64,000 bases of DNA from Dyadobacter sp. CY343. Its GTDB lineage: Bacteria; Bacteroidota; Bacteroidia; Cytophagales; Spirosomataceae. Numbering within the stretch: the first letter of the stretch is position 1; the number at the start of each line of letters is the position of its first letter. The DNA lies in the NCBI RefSeq assembly GCF_021390335.1, contig NZ_JAJUXK010000004.1:496001-560000 (forward strand), written 5' to 3'. The notes beneath the pieces were generated by a model. It made no database searches. It saw only the letters and a list, made by a program, of their open reading frames with translations, and was not told the origin of the DNA. The translations under genes were made by a program, and so were the position numbers. Positions 28,491-35,771 of the stretch are shown one piece after another.

Positions 28491-29618
28491 ATGAAACGAC
28501 TTAAAAAAATATTCATGATATTTCTGGTAATACTGGCCTTACTGGTCGGTGGTGTTTTAGTATTTATGCAGCAACCTCAATTTGGAAGAAAACCGACCGG
28601 CGCGCGGCTCGAAAGGATCAAACAATCACCGAATTATCACGATGGTGAATTTCAAAATCAAAGCAATACCCCGGCCCTGACCGAAGGTTCTAGTTATTTG
28701 AAAGTGCTCACTAAATTCTTCTTTGGGAAGAGCAAATTCAATATTCCGGGAGCACTTATTCCTTCACAAAAGACCGATTTGCTCAAACTTGATCCAAAGG
28801 AAAACGTGCTGGTTTGGTTTGGCCACTCATCGTATTTTATGCAGATCGACGGCAAAACATTCTTGGTAGATCCGGTACTGAGCGGCAGCGCCTCCCCTAT
28901 CAGCTTCACGACACCGAGTTTCAAAGGAACCGACGTGTATACAGTTGCGGACTTTCCCGCGATCGACTACCTGCTCATTTCCCACGATCATTACGATCAC
29001 CTCGATTACAAAACGATTTTAGAATTAAAACCAAAAGTGAAGCAGGTTATCACCGGCTTGGGAACCGGTGAGCATTTCGAATACTGGGGCTACGAGCCGT
29101 CGAAAGTGATTGAAAAAGACTGGAACGAAACGGTTGACTTAGGAGCCGGATTTCAGGTACATATTACACCCGGCCGTCACTTCTCGGGCAGGGAATTTGC
29201 AAGAAATAAAGCACTTTGGGTTTCGATGGTTTTGCAAACGCCGAATAAAAAGATATTCATCGGCGGCGATTCGGGTTACGATCAGCACTTCAAAAAGATC
29301 GGCGAGAAGTTCGGCGAATTTGATCTGGTATTGCTGGAATGCGGCCAGTATAATGAAGCCTGGAAATACATTCACATGATGCCGGAAGAAATGGTAACCG
29401 CCGCAAAAGAGCTTCACGCTAAGAAACTAATGCCCGTTCATTGGGCTAAGTTCTCCCTCGCCCTCCACGACTGGAACGAGCCGATCCAAAGAGCTTCCAT
29501 TGAAGCTAAAAAGCAGAATATGCCACTCGCAACCCCGCTGATCGGCCAGAAAGTCGATTTGGATGGCGAGCAGGTTTGGGAGGAATGGTGGAAGGAAAAG
29601 GCTTTGCAGCCGGAGTAG
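28491..29618 (+). CDS. Metallo-beta-lactamase fold hydrolase (UlaG/NAPE-PLD-like), membrane-anchored
   Basis: About 375 residues from ATG 28491. An N-terminal hydrophobic helix (IFMIFLVILALLVGGVLVF) anchors or exports it. The metal motif is HDHYDHLD (THxHxDH class), with further ligands in GRHFSGR, GGDSGYD and MPVHWAKF. The phrase VWFGHSSYFMQIDGKTFLVDPV is typical of the UlaG/RomA/NAPE-PLD branch, which acts on phosphodiesters or lactones. The last bases of this gene are duplicated 969 bases downstream. Confidence 0.87.
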   Translation: MKRLKKIFMIFLVILALLVGGVLVFMQQPQFGRKPTGARLERIKQSPNYHDGEFQNQSNTPALTEGSSYLKVLTKFFFGKSKFNIPGALIPSQKTDLLKLDPKENVLVWFGHSSYFMQIDGKTFLVDPVLSGSASPISFTTPSFKGTDVYTVADFPAIDYLLISHDHYDHLDYKTILELKPKVKQVITGLGTGEHFEYWGYEPSKVIEKDWNETVDLGAGFQVHITPGRHFSGREFARNKALWVSMVLQTPNKKIFIGGDSGYDQHFKKIGEKFGEFDLVLLECGQYNEAWKYIHMMPEEMVTAAKELHAKKLMPVHWAKFSLALHDWNEPIQRASIEAKKQNMPLATPLIGQKVDLDGEQVWEEWWKEKALQPE

Positions 29619-29715
29619 GATATACCTTGAAAATTTAGGCAAGTACAACTTCCCGTAACTTCTCACCGAGATTGTGGATAGCGTCTTCTATTTTCTTTGC
29701 CTGGGCAGCTGACAA
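29595..29715 (+). repeat. Direct repeat, copy 1 (metallo-hydrolase 3' end plus hicB tail)
   Basis: Matches 30564-30684 at a constant offset of 969 bases. The first 48 or so bases (gene end and intergenic) differ at one position; the rest (hicB 3' end) is roughly 80% alike. Marks a tandem duplication of the block. Confidence 0.85.
29635..29712 (-). pseudogene. Truncated hicB remnant (C-terminal 25 codons)
   Basis: Read on the minus strand it encodes ...AQAKKIEDAIHNLGEKL and REVVLA before TAA, nearly the same as the C-terminus of the complete HicB at 30604-31011 (AKKIEDAIHELGEKL...). No upstream part is present; the sequence diverges after 29712. It is a leftover from the duplication. Confidence 0.8.
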
Positions 29716-29732
29716 AAAACAATATCACACTA

Positions 29733-29763
29733 TTGCAATAAAGTAACATAATTGTTACTTTTG
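29733..29763 (+). promoter_or_regulatory. Promoter with overlapping operator palindrome for hicAB module 1
   Basis: TTG (29733-29735), 20 bases, TACTTTTG (29756-29763) fits the Bacteroidota promoter. A perfect 9-base inverted repeat, AAAGTAACA (29740-29748) and TGTTACTTT (29753-29761) with a 4-base spacer, covers the -7 box. That is where an autoregulating HicB would block polymerase. hicA starts 31 bases downstream. Confidence 0.65.
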
Positions 29764-29794
29764 GATCTATACACATCACTATACAAAAGGAAGA

Positions 29795-29974
29795 ATGACT
29801 TCCAGAGAAGTGCTTAAATTGTTAAAACACGATGGCTGGGTAAAAAAATGCCAAAGCGGAAGTCACCTTCAAATGATCCATCCATTTAAAGCAGGAAAGG
29901 TTACTGTTCCAATGCATAGCGGAGATTTAAAACCGGGAACTCTACATTCTATTTTAAAACAAGCCGGACTTTGA
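29795..29974 (+). CDS. hicA: HicA mRNA-interferase toxin, module 1
   Basis: 59 residues, the usual HicA size. The double-stranded RNA-binding-like fold is recognised from the start (MTSREVLKLLKHDGWVKK), the catalytic His in QSGSHLQMIHP, and the C-terminus HSGDLKPGTLHSILKQAGL. It should cleave mRNA when not bound by HicB. ATG at 29795, just after the promoter/operator. The antitoxin follows on the same strand. It is only distantly similar to the second HicA at 31020-31205. Confidence 0.85.
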   Translation: MTSREVLKLLKHDGWVKKCQSGSHLQMIHPFKAGKVTVPMHSGDLKPGTLHSILKQAGL

Positions 29975-30006
29975 CAAGATCACTTCGCACTAACAAGGAA
30001 AGACGC

Positions 30007-30417
30007 ATGAACATGAATTTAAAGAAAAATAGCACCAAGCCCACTGTTAAATTAATAGTAGAAGGAGGAGAAGGCACTTTGTGGGGGCGCGTTGAATATG
30101 AAGATAACCTAATTGTTGAAGAAGCTAATTCGATTGAAGAGCTTGAAGGAAGTATGCAACAGCTACTATTGGATTTTCATGCGCTGGATCCGACTACATA
30201 TGAATTCAAGATCGAATATGACCTGACAGCTTTTTTCGAACAATTCAACTTTTTGAAGGTTACGAAGATTGCTGAGTTGTCGGGATTGAACGGAAGTTTA
30301 GTAAGGCAATATGCAAATGGCCAAAAGCAAGCTTCTGCCAAGCAAGCCGAAAAAATAGAAAGTGCTATCAGGAAAGTTGCTCAGCAACTAGCAGAAGTTC
30401 ACATCTACGCCCGTTAG
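30007..30417 (+). CDS. hicB: HicB antitoxin with HTH domain, module 1
   Basis: About 136 residues. The N-terminal HicB fold (VKLIVEGGEGTLWGRVEY, the partial RNase-H-like sheet) binds HicA. The C-terminal part (VTKIAELSGLNGSLVRQYANG) is a helix-turn-helix for operator binding, presumably the palindrome at 29740-29761. The ATG at 30007 (or 30013) is chosen; a TTG overlapping the hicA stop is possible but adds an unconserved N-terminus. Roughly one-third identical by eye to the HicB at 30604-31011. Confidence 0.82.
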   Translation: MNMNLKKNSTKPTVKLIVEGGEGTLWGRVEYEDNLIVEEANSIEELEGSMQQLLLDFHALDPTTYEFKIEYDLTAFFEQFNFLKVTKIAELSGLNGSLVRQYANGQKQASAKQAEKIESAIRKVAQQLAEVHIYAR

Positions 30418-30423
30418 TCTAAT

Positions 30424-30535
30424 TTATCTCTTACCCAAGTCCTCAGCCAGTTTTTCCAACTCCCTGATCCCATCCTCTTGCCTCAAAGCTTTGCGCTGCA
30501 ACTCAATAAATTCCGTCTTTGCTGATTGTAATATG
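30424..30535 (-). pseudogene. Frameshifted C-terminal remnant of the XRE repressor
   Basis: On the minus strand the tail EFIELQRKALRQED-IRELE... matches the C-terminus of the repressor at 31265-31621. One extra base (the CC around 30513) puts the preceding TISKD stretch in another frame. There is no N-terminal part. It is the second scar of the same duplication. Confidence 0.75.
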
Positions 30536-30563
30536 GTTGGATAGTTCTTTTGTTGATGAGAAT

Positions 30564-30684
30564 GAAAAGGCTTTGCAGCCTGAGTAGGATATACCTTGAA
30601 AATTTAGGCAAGAACCACTTCCCGCAACTTTTCGCCAAGTTCGTGAATAGCGTCTTCTATCTTCTTCGCCTGGACTGCTGATGG
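30564..30684 (+). repeat. Direct repeat, copy 2 (metallo-hydrolase 3' end plus hicB tail)
   Basis: Copy of 29595-29715. The metallo-hydrolase 3' end is present here without the rest of that gene. The part beyond 30604 is the 3' end of the complete hicB of module 2. Confidence 0.85.
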
Positions 30685-31011
30685 ATATTTTGTTCCAGCA
30701 ACATAGTGCCTTACAAGTGACGGATTTATACCAGCCCGCTTGGCTATTGCTCCAACCTTTACATCATCGAAGATTTCGAAAAAGGCGCTCAGATCATACA
30801 CATAATCAAATTCAATATCTTCAATACCAATAGAGCGCCACTGATCATGCGCTTTTCCATCCTCAATAATGAAATCTTCCAGCAGCTCTTTCAGGTTATC
30901 AGTAACCTCGTCCAGCGTTTTTCCGCTTGTAACAGGAAGATAATCCGGAACATTTTCTATGCGCCCCCAAAGCTCATTGTCTCCCTTCTCTATTATAATT
31001 GATAGTTTCAT
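30604..31011 (-). CDS. hicB: HicB antitoxin with HTH domain, module 2
   Basis: 135 residues. HicB-like N-terminal sheet (KLSIIIEKGDNELWGRIENVP) and a C-terminal helix-turn-helix (VGAIAKRAGINPSLVRHYVAG). Directly downstream of its hicA (8-base gap), same strand. Its last 25 codons are repeated as a remnant at 29635-29712. Expected to neutralise HicA and repress the operon. Confidence 0.87.
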   Translation of the reverse strand: MKLSIIIEKGDNELWGRIENVPDYLPVTSGKTLDEVTDNLKELLEDFIIEDGKAHDQWRSIGIEDIEFDYVYDLSAFFEIFDDVKVGAIAKRAGINPSLVRHYVAGTKYPSAVQAKKIEDAIHELGEKLREVVLA

Positions 31012-31019
31012 AACGGTTC

Positions 31020-31205
31020 TTATTTTAAGCCCGACATTTTCAGGATCTTGTTGAGTGTCCCAATAGGAATATCTTTACTCCCATGGCATGCAACTGGAAT
31101 CGTCGCAGGAATTTCCGGATGTTTGAAAATCTTGTGACTTCCTTTGCATCTGACTTCCTGCCAACCGTTTTCTTCCAGCAATTTGATTAGCTGCTTAGCA
31201 TTCAT
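31020..31205 (-). CDS. hicA: HicA mRNA-interferase toxin, module 2
   Basis: 61 residues from the ATG at 31205 (MNAKQLIKLLEENGW), the normal HicA start; an upstream Met would add 12 unconserved residues. Catalytic His in CKGSHKIFKHPE and C-terminus IGTLNKILKMSGL. Precedes hicB as in typical HicAB operons. A perfect 24-base palindrome lies upstream between this gene and the repressor. Confidence 0.87.
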   Translation of the reverse strand: MNAKQLIKLLEENGWQEVRCKGSHKIFKHPEIPATIPVACHGSKDIPIGTLNKILKMSGLK

Positions 31206-31230
31206 AAAATATAGTGTGTGAGTAAAAAAC

Positions 31231-31254
31231 AAAGGTCGCAAATTTGCGACCTTT
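31231..31254 (-). terminator. Rho-independent terminator of the repressor gene (perfect 24-base palindrome)
   Basis: AAAGGTCGCAAA followed by its exact complement TTTGCGACCTTT. On the minus strand it is followed by TTTGTTTTTT, giving a hairpin plus U-tract just after the repressor stop. A HicB operator is the alternative, because it also lies upstream of hicA module 2. Confidence 0.6.
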
Positions 31255-31264
31255 TTCCAAATAT

Positions 31265-31621
31265 CTATTTCTTCTCAGCTACAATCCGCTCTAATTCCCT
31301 AATCCTATCCTCCTGCCTCAAAGCTTTGCGCTGCAATTCGATAAATTCGTCTTTGCTAATTGTAATGTGATTGTCAGATACTGAACTTTCAGAATTCTGC
31401 ATTTGGCCGCCCTTCATCATAGTGCCAGTTCCGGCAACTAACCATTCCAAATTCAAATCAGGATACTCGAATAATATTTTCTCCAACACTTCAACGCCTA
31501 TCGACTTTCTATTTCGTATAGGCTTGGCAATCGCACCTTTGGAAACACCTATTTTAGATTCAAAAGCTGTTATTGAAATCTTAAAATGGTCAATCAGCTC
31601 TTTTAATCGTTCAGAAAACAT
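31265..31621 (-). CDS. XRE/Cro-CI type transcriptional repressor
   Basis: 118 residues from ATG 31621. N-terminal helix-turn-helix (FSERLKELIDHFKISITAFESKIGVSKGAI) and the Bacteroidota phage-repressor phrase PDLNLEWLVAGTGTMM, then a short C-terminal coiled coil (EFIELQRKALRQEDRIRELE) without a peptidase domain. Similar in plan to the repressor at 35343-35768. Longer upstream starts are possible but would run across the operator-like inverted repeat. Confidence 0.82.
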   Translation of the reverse strand: MFSERLKELIDHFKISITAFESKIGVSKGAIAKPIRNRKSIGVEVLEKILFEYPDLNLEWLVAGTGTMMKGGQMQNSESSVSDNHITISKDEFIELQRKALRQEDRIRELERIVAEKK

Positions 31622-31647
31622 ATCGAATAAAATTTTCTCCAAATAGA

Positions 31648-31687
31648 TTTGTTGAGTAAAATTTTCTTCCGATATTTGCTCAACAAA
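31648..31687. promoter_or_regulatory. Operator-like inverted repeat between divergent genes
   Basis: Arms TTTGTTGAGTAAA (31648-31660) and TTTGCTCAACAAA (31675-31687) match at 12 of 13 positions with a 14-base spacer. It lies just upstream of the repressor ATG at 31621 and before the divergent gene at 31713, the expected place for autoregulation. Confidence 0.55.
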
Positions 31688-31712
31688 ACCTGTATAACGC
31701 AAATTACACATT

Positions 31713-31985
31713 ATGCACATGGAAACAAGTTCAGTTCAGCGCGCGGGCGGTTCGATTAAGCAACGGTTACTTTTGAGGTTTGCAGCGGCCAAAAAAATCG
31801 TGGGGAACAACTGGCGCGACAAGCTTGCAAAGCACGATCCGTTTTTTAATACCCGCGACGGTGAGGCATATATGCGGTCTGTCGGGCAAGCATATTCCGA
31901 TCCAAAACGCGGGCACGTCGATCGCATTGAAACAGTGACACTGGCTTTGGAGAAAATTGCAGGAATTGACGGAGCTGAGATTTAA
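31713..31985 (+). CDS. Small hypothetical protein divergent from the repressor
   Basis: 90 residues (or 88 from the second Met at 31719), basic in the first half, no membrane segment or known motif. It lies divergently from the repressor, separated by the operator-like repeat, and is followed by a bidirectional terminator. Position suggests a gene controlled by that repressor; function not recognised. Confidence 0.55.
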   Translation: MHMETSSVQRAGGSIKQRLLLRFAAAKKIVGNNWRDKLAKHDPFFNTRDGEAYMRSVGQAYSDPKRGHVDRIETVTLALEKIAGIDGAEI

Positions 31986-32010
31986 ATTGTTTTGCTATCA
32001 GACAAACAAA

Positions 32011-32040
32011 AAAGAGCCGCCCATTGCTGAGCGGCTCTTT
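32011..32040. terminator. Bidirectional terminator hairpin
   Basis: AAAGAGCCGC (32011-32020) and GCGGCTCTTT (32031-32040) form a perfect 10-base stem with a 10-base loop, A/T runs on both sides. It separates the converging genes ending at 31985 and 32061. Confidence 0.8.
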
Positions 32041-32060
32041 CAATATCTAAATCTTGAAGA

Positions 32061-34772
32061 TTAATCCATCTTGGTAAAACGCAAGCTCGAAAGCTCACCC
32101 GCATGTTGGATTTTCATAAAGTAGCTTCCGTTTACCAAACGTTTCACGTTAACACGATGCACGTTTTTACCTTCTGAAATCTTGATCGGCGATGAACCTA
32201 CTGCAACACCGGCTGCATTGTAGATCAAAACCTCCGTGTTGCCCGCTGAACGCGAAGAGAACTGGATATCAACATAATCCTGTGCAGGGTTTGGTGCTAC
32301 CACAGTACCCAGGATAATACCCGGATTCACAGAGATGATTTTGCTTTTGGTGAATGTACCGTCCGCATCAATTTGCTTCAACTGGTAATAATTAATCCCA
32401 AGCAATGGACTTTCATCCACAAACTTATACCAGCCTGTGCGCTGATCCGTAAGGGATACTGTTCCAAGCACTTCCTCATTTTTCAATTTATCATCGTAAC
32501 GAAGTACTTCAAATTCTTTTCCATCCTGCTCCGCTACCACTTCCCACGAAAGCTCTACACCTTTTTCAACAACATCACCTTTGAAATTTGAAATGTAGAT
32601 CGGAAGTGGCACACCAACGCTGAAACGCTCAGCACTAGTAGTTGATTTGCACAAGCCACCTTGAATCTGCATGGTATAAACACCATTCGGCAATTTGCTA
32701 TATTCAGCTACCGGGTGATTATTTTGAGGAGCTAGTCGATTTTGACGAACTGCCCTATTCTGGTCGTTCATGATTTTCCAGTCGATCGCGTAAACGTCTT
32801 CCCCGTCAAAAAGGAATTCCACTTTGGAATCACTGGTACTGATCAATGACTGGATAGTCGGGCCCTTTGTACAAGATGTCCGCGTATCTGTGGCCGAAAC
32901 ACTGAAACTCCGGGTTGCAACAGCTGGTGCCTTACAATCCAAAGCCTTCATTTCAAAAGTATAGGTTCCGTTTTTCAGATAATTAAATGTCAACGGAGCA
33001 GAATTACCACCCAACTTTCCTGTCTCGCCGGTAGCTACTGCATAAGAGCCTTGTAAAATTCGCCATGAGAAAGTCCGCAGGTTATCGCCACCAAAGTTTA
33101 CAGTAAGGCTTTGCGGTGTAATGCTGCTAAGTGAGGAGACCGAAGGTCCATTCTGGCAGTCAGGAATAGTCACAACCGGTTCGTTGATCGTGAAGTCTCT
33201 TCTGGAAATGGACGATTTGCAGCTGTTACCCTCGATTTCAAGCGAATAATTTCCTGGGTTGAGCGAGTTGAAATTAATGTTAGCAGCTTTGCTGCCGTTC
33301 AGATCGCCGGTAGTGCCTGAACGCAATTCGGTATCACCTGTTTCAATCCTCCATTTCACAGTACTAATTCCGTTGCCGGTAAATGCGAAACGTAATGCAG
33401 TTTGCGTGATATTTGATATACCAGACAATGCCGGCCCTGAGTCACAATTTGGATCTGTTACAACAGGCTCATTGATTCTAAAATCTCTTCTGGAAATGGA
33501 AGACTTACAGCTATTACCCTCAATTTCAAGTGAATAATTTCCTGGGTTAAGAGAATTAAAGTTAAGATTAGCAGCTTTGCCTCCGCCCAGATCTCCGGTA
33601 GTACCAGAACGCAATTCTGTATCGCCCGTCTCAATTCTCCATTTTACGGTACTAATTCCATTACCGGTAAATGCAAAACGTAATCCGGTCTGGCTGATCT
33701 CTGAAATATCGGATAAAGCAGGTCCCGAGTCGCAGTCCGGAGTAACAGGCCCACCAATCGTGAAATCGCGGCGAGAAATGCCGGAAGAGCAGCTTTCGCC
33801 TTCAACTTCCAGCGAATAATTGCCCGGGCTAAGTGAATTGAAATTGATATTAACTGTTTTCCCTCCGTTCAAATCGCCGGTAGTACCTGAGCGCACTTCC
33901 GTATCTCCTGATTCGATGCGCCATTTTACCCGACCGATATTGTTGCCTGTAAATGTAAAGCGTAATGCAGTTTGTGAGATATTGGTGATCCCTGAAACCG
34001 TCGGCCCCGAATCGCAAGTATTATCAGAAACGATTGTACCGGTTTTGGAATTGCCAGGCCAGTAACAGCTATTCAACATTTGCAAAGTGAATTTACCATC
34101 CCATTTTGGATCCATATAGCTGCCATGCCTCTTTTCAATGGTCTCCGGCATCAGGCTATAATTATAATTCGTTGTACGCTCATCGTTAATGCCTTGTTTG
34201 ATCATCACGTACAATTTTCCGTCCACGTACTTGGTGTATTGAAAAGTCGATGCGCCGTTATCAACAAAAACGCCGAGCAAATCTCCATTGTCCATCACAT
34301 GTCCGTTACATGTGATTTTATCCCCCGAACGTCCCAAAAGATTAACCGCCGCGGTGCTTGGATCGGGCATGTTAAGACAACCCTTAATAATAGGTTCATT
34401 CGTGGAATTATGCGGAAACCTAGTGCCTTGTAGATTGTAAATAATATCAACATTATTGGCTATTGTACCGTCCCAGTTCAGGTAAACCCGATTTTCAACT
34501 ACATGGGTATAAACTGGCCGGCCGTCATTTGTTCGTCCCAAGAATTCTCCGTGTGTCCACTTCACTCCGCCACACATTACCGCAGCTGCATTAGTCGCTG
34601 CCACTCTTTTCGTGGAGTCCGTTGCAATTGTAAATGGCTCGTTGGCCGCTGCGTAAGGATTCCTGATTACATTTTCGGTGCCCAAAGGCGAAACTCTACT
34701 TTCATCATTCGAAGCCGCCACAACCGGACTGACGAGCCCCGCTGCGAATACAAGTTTTAGTAGAAAATTCAT
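32061..34772 (-). CDS. T9SS-exported repeat protein with type A sorting domain
   Basis: 903 residues. Signal peptide (LLKLVFAAGLVSPVVAA), then a domain of about 230 residues with Cys pairs (residues 67-236), five repeats of about 90-95 residues (253-722; each with CDSGP..., ...WRIE-GDTE-RSGTTGDL, NPGNYSLEIEG-SC, RRDF), a fibronectin-like segment (GVELSWEVVAEQDGKEFEVLR), and a C-terminal type IX secretion sorting domain (VVAPNPAQDYVDIQFSS ... VNGSYFMKIQ). So it should be secreted or anchored at the cell surface. Repeats 2 and 3 are nearly identical at DNA level. The same repeat occurs once in the phage-region protein at 48923-51382. Confidence 0.87.
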   Translation of the reverse strand: MNFLLKLVFAAGLVSPVVAASNDESRVSPLGTENVIRNPYAAANEPFTIATDSTKRVAATNAAAVMCGGVKWTHGEFLGRTNDGRPVYTHVVENRVYLNWDGTIANNVDIIYNLQGTRFPHNSTNEPIIKGCLNMPDPSTAAVNLLGRSGDKITCNGHVMDNGDLLGVFVDNGASTFQYTKYVDGKLYVMIKQGINDERTTNYNYSLMPETIEKRHGSYMDPKWDGKFTLQMLNSCYWPGNSKTGTIVSDNTCDSGPTVSGITNISQTALRFTFTGNNIGRVKWRIESGDTEVRSGTTGDLNGGKTVNINFNSLSPGNYSLEVEGESCSSGISRRDFTIGGPVTPDCDSGPALSDISEISQTGLRFAFTGNGISTVKWRIETGDTELRSGTTGDLGGGKAANLNFNSLNPGNYSLEIEGNSCKSSISRRDFRINEPVVTDPNCDSGPALSGISNITQTALRFAFTGNGISTVKWRIETGDTELRSGTTGDLNGSKAANINFNSLNPGNYSLEIEGNSCKSSISRRDFTINEPVVTIPDCQNGPSVSSLSSITPQSLTVNFGGDNLRTFSWRILQGSYAVATGETGKLGGNSAPLTFNYLKNGTYTFEMKALDCKAPAVATRSFSVSATDTRTSCTKGPTIQSLISTSDSKVEFLFDGEDVYAIDWKIMNDQNRAVRQNRLAPQNNHPVAEYSKLPNGVYTMQIQGGLCKSTTSAERFSVGVPLPIYISNFKGDVVEKGVELSWEVVAEQDGKEFEVLRYDDKLKNEEVLGTVSLTDQRTGWYKFVDESPLLGINYYQLKQIDADGTFTKSKIISVNPGIILGTVVAPNPAQDYVDIQFSSRSAGNTEVLIYNAAGVAVGSSPIKISEGKNVHRVNVKRLVNGSYFMKIQHAGELSSLRFTKMD
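32607..34016 (-). repeat. Five tandem intragenic repeat units of about 285 bases
   Basis: Units at about 33735-34016, 33447-33734, 33159-33446, 32874-33158 and 32607-32873. The second and third are almost identical; the last two are diverged but keep the GP... start and the Cys/aromatic pattern. Recent expansion by tandem duplication is likely. Confidence 0.8.
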
Positions 34773-34847
34773 AGATAGTAAAAATTAGTGAGCATTAAAA
34801 TGTGCATTGGTTTATGGTTATTCGTCAATTTATTCTATCACGTGAAT

Positions 34848-34855
34848 CAAATATA
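34848..34855 (-). promoter_or_regulatory. Candidate -7 box for the T9SS gene
   Basis: TATATTTG on the minus strand fits TAnnTTTG and lies about 75 bases before the ATG at 34772. No good TTTG is seen at the usual -33 distance, so support is weak. Confidence 0.3.
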
Positions 34856-35189
34856 CTACAAACCTATATAAATATTTCTTTCATGGATAGAATAAAATTG
34901 TCCTGTAAACGTTTTTACACGTTTGAGACAAGCCAAGTTTGGAAATAGGAAAAAACCAGGGAATGCGGCAGCAAATCCTTATTTATTGGTATTGTACACT
35001 TTTTAAAAGGTAAATATAGTCTGAAAAAGAGCTTTTTTTGAAGAGATTTTGAAGCCTAACTTGCCCGACCGAGTTGGTAGCGGGAGCTTATTTTGCACTT
35101 GATTTAAAGCAAGTTATCTAATTTTATTATCGAAATTATTTGACAGCTTTAAAGGAACGCGAAGCGACTTTGGAGAGAATACAAACAAA

Positions 35190-35216
35190 AAAACCGCCCT
35201 GAGACAGGACGGTTTT
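35190..35216 (-). terminator. Terminator downstream of the phage-type repressor
   Basis: Arms AAAACCGCCCTG (35190-35201) and CAGGACGGTTTT (35205-35216), 11 of 12 paired, 3-base loop. On the minus strand it is followed by an eight-T run, so it terminates the leftward operon. Confidence 0.75.
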
Positions 35217-35342
35217 TGTAATGATTGAAAGTGCCTTTTTGCACGGTTTGTGACCCATAGGGGAACAAAGGACAATCATATAATGCATTAATTTACAGCC
35301 ATTTGGAAACTCTGGATTTCCATCTGTGAGTGAAACTGTTAG

Positions 35343-35768
35343 TTAAGCTCTCTTTTCAACAAATAAAGAATTCAAAACCAGACAGGGCAAATTTTCACTC
35401 AGATCAAGCTTTCCCAACAGATCCATCAGCTTTTCGATCTGCCGATCTTTGGTCTCCAACTGATTCATCACTCGCTTAAATTGCTCTTCCAACTTTTGCA
35501 AATAGTCTTGGAGATAGGAATCATTGACAACTTTAGAGGTCGAGCTTTCCTTTGACATATCTCCTTCTCCCGTGACAAGCCAAGCAGGACTTATCTGTGG
35601 ATACTTTTCTAAAATGGCCTCTAACACATCAAAGCTTGGTTTGCTCCGACCTTCCACCATAAAATTTACGGCTGAGGAACTCTTATTAATAGATTTGGCA
35701 AATGCATTGTTCGACATGTTTAGTGTCTTAATAACACTTGCGATTCGCTCACTCACATTATTTTCCAT
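35343..35768 (-). CDS. XRE-family repressor of the phage-like element
   Basis: 141 residues. Helix-turn-helix in SERIASVIKTLNMSNNAFAKSINKSSSAVNFMVEGRS, then the PQISPAWLVTGEGDM phrase typical of Bacteroidota phage repressors, and a C-terminal coiled coil (YLQDYLQKLEEQFKRVMNQLETKDRQIEKL) for oligomerisation. No LexA-type peptidase, so induction would not be by self-cleavage. 3 bases downstream of the lipoprotein gene, same strand. Position and orientation (against the plus-strand early genes) fit a CI-like role. Confidence 0.8.
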   Translation of the reverse strand: MENNVSERIASVIKTLNMSNNAFAKSINKSSSAVNFMVEGRSKPSFDVLEAILEKYPQISPAWLVTGEGDMSKESSTSKVVNDSYLQDYLQKLEEQFKRVMNQLETKDRQIEKLMDLLGKLDLSENLPCLVLNSLFVEKRA

Positions 35769-35771
35769 TTC

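Larger units (their letters stand above)
34773..35342. other. AT-rich intergenic region, 570 bases
   Basis: Between the divergently placed 3' end of the repressor and the 5' end of the T9SS gene. It holds the candidate T9SS promoter and the terminator at 35190-35216. I see no tRNA or open reading frame worth calling. It is also the most likely place for the left edge of the phage-like element, although no attachment repeat could be identified. Confidence 0.5.

Noticed and set aside
29595..30684. The 121-base direct repeat as attL/attR of an integrated element
   Set aside because: The enclosed segment has no integrase, and both repeat copies continue into hicB sequence and are matched by duplicated repressor tails, so tandem duplication explains it better.
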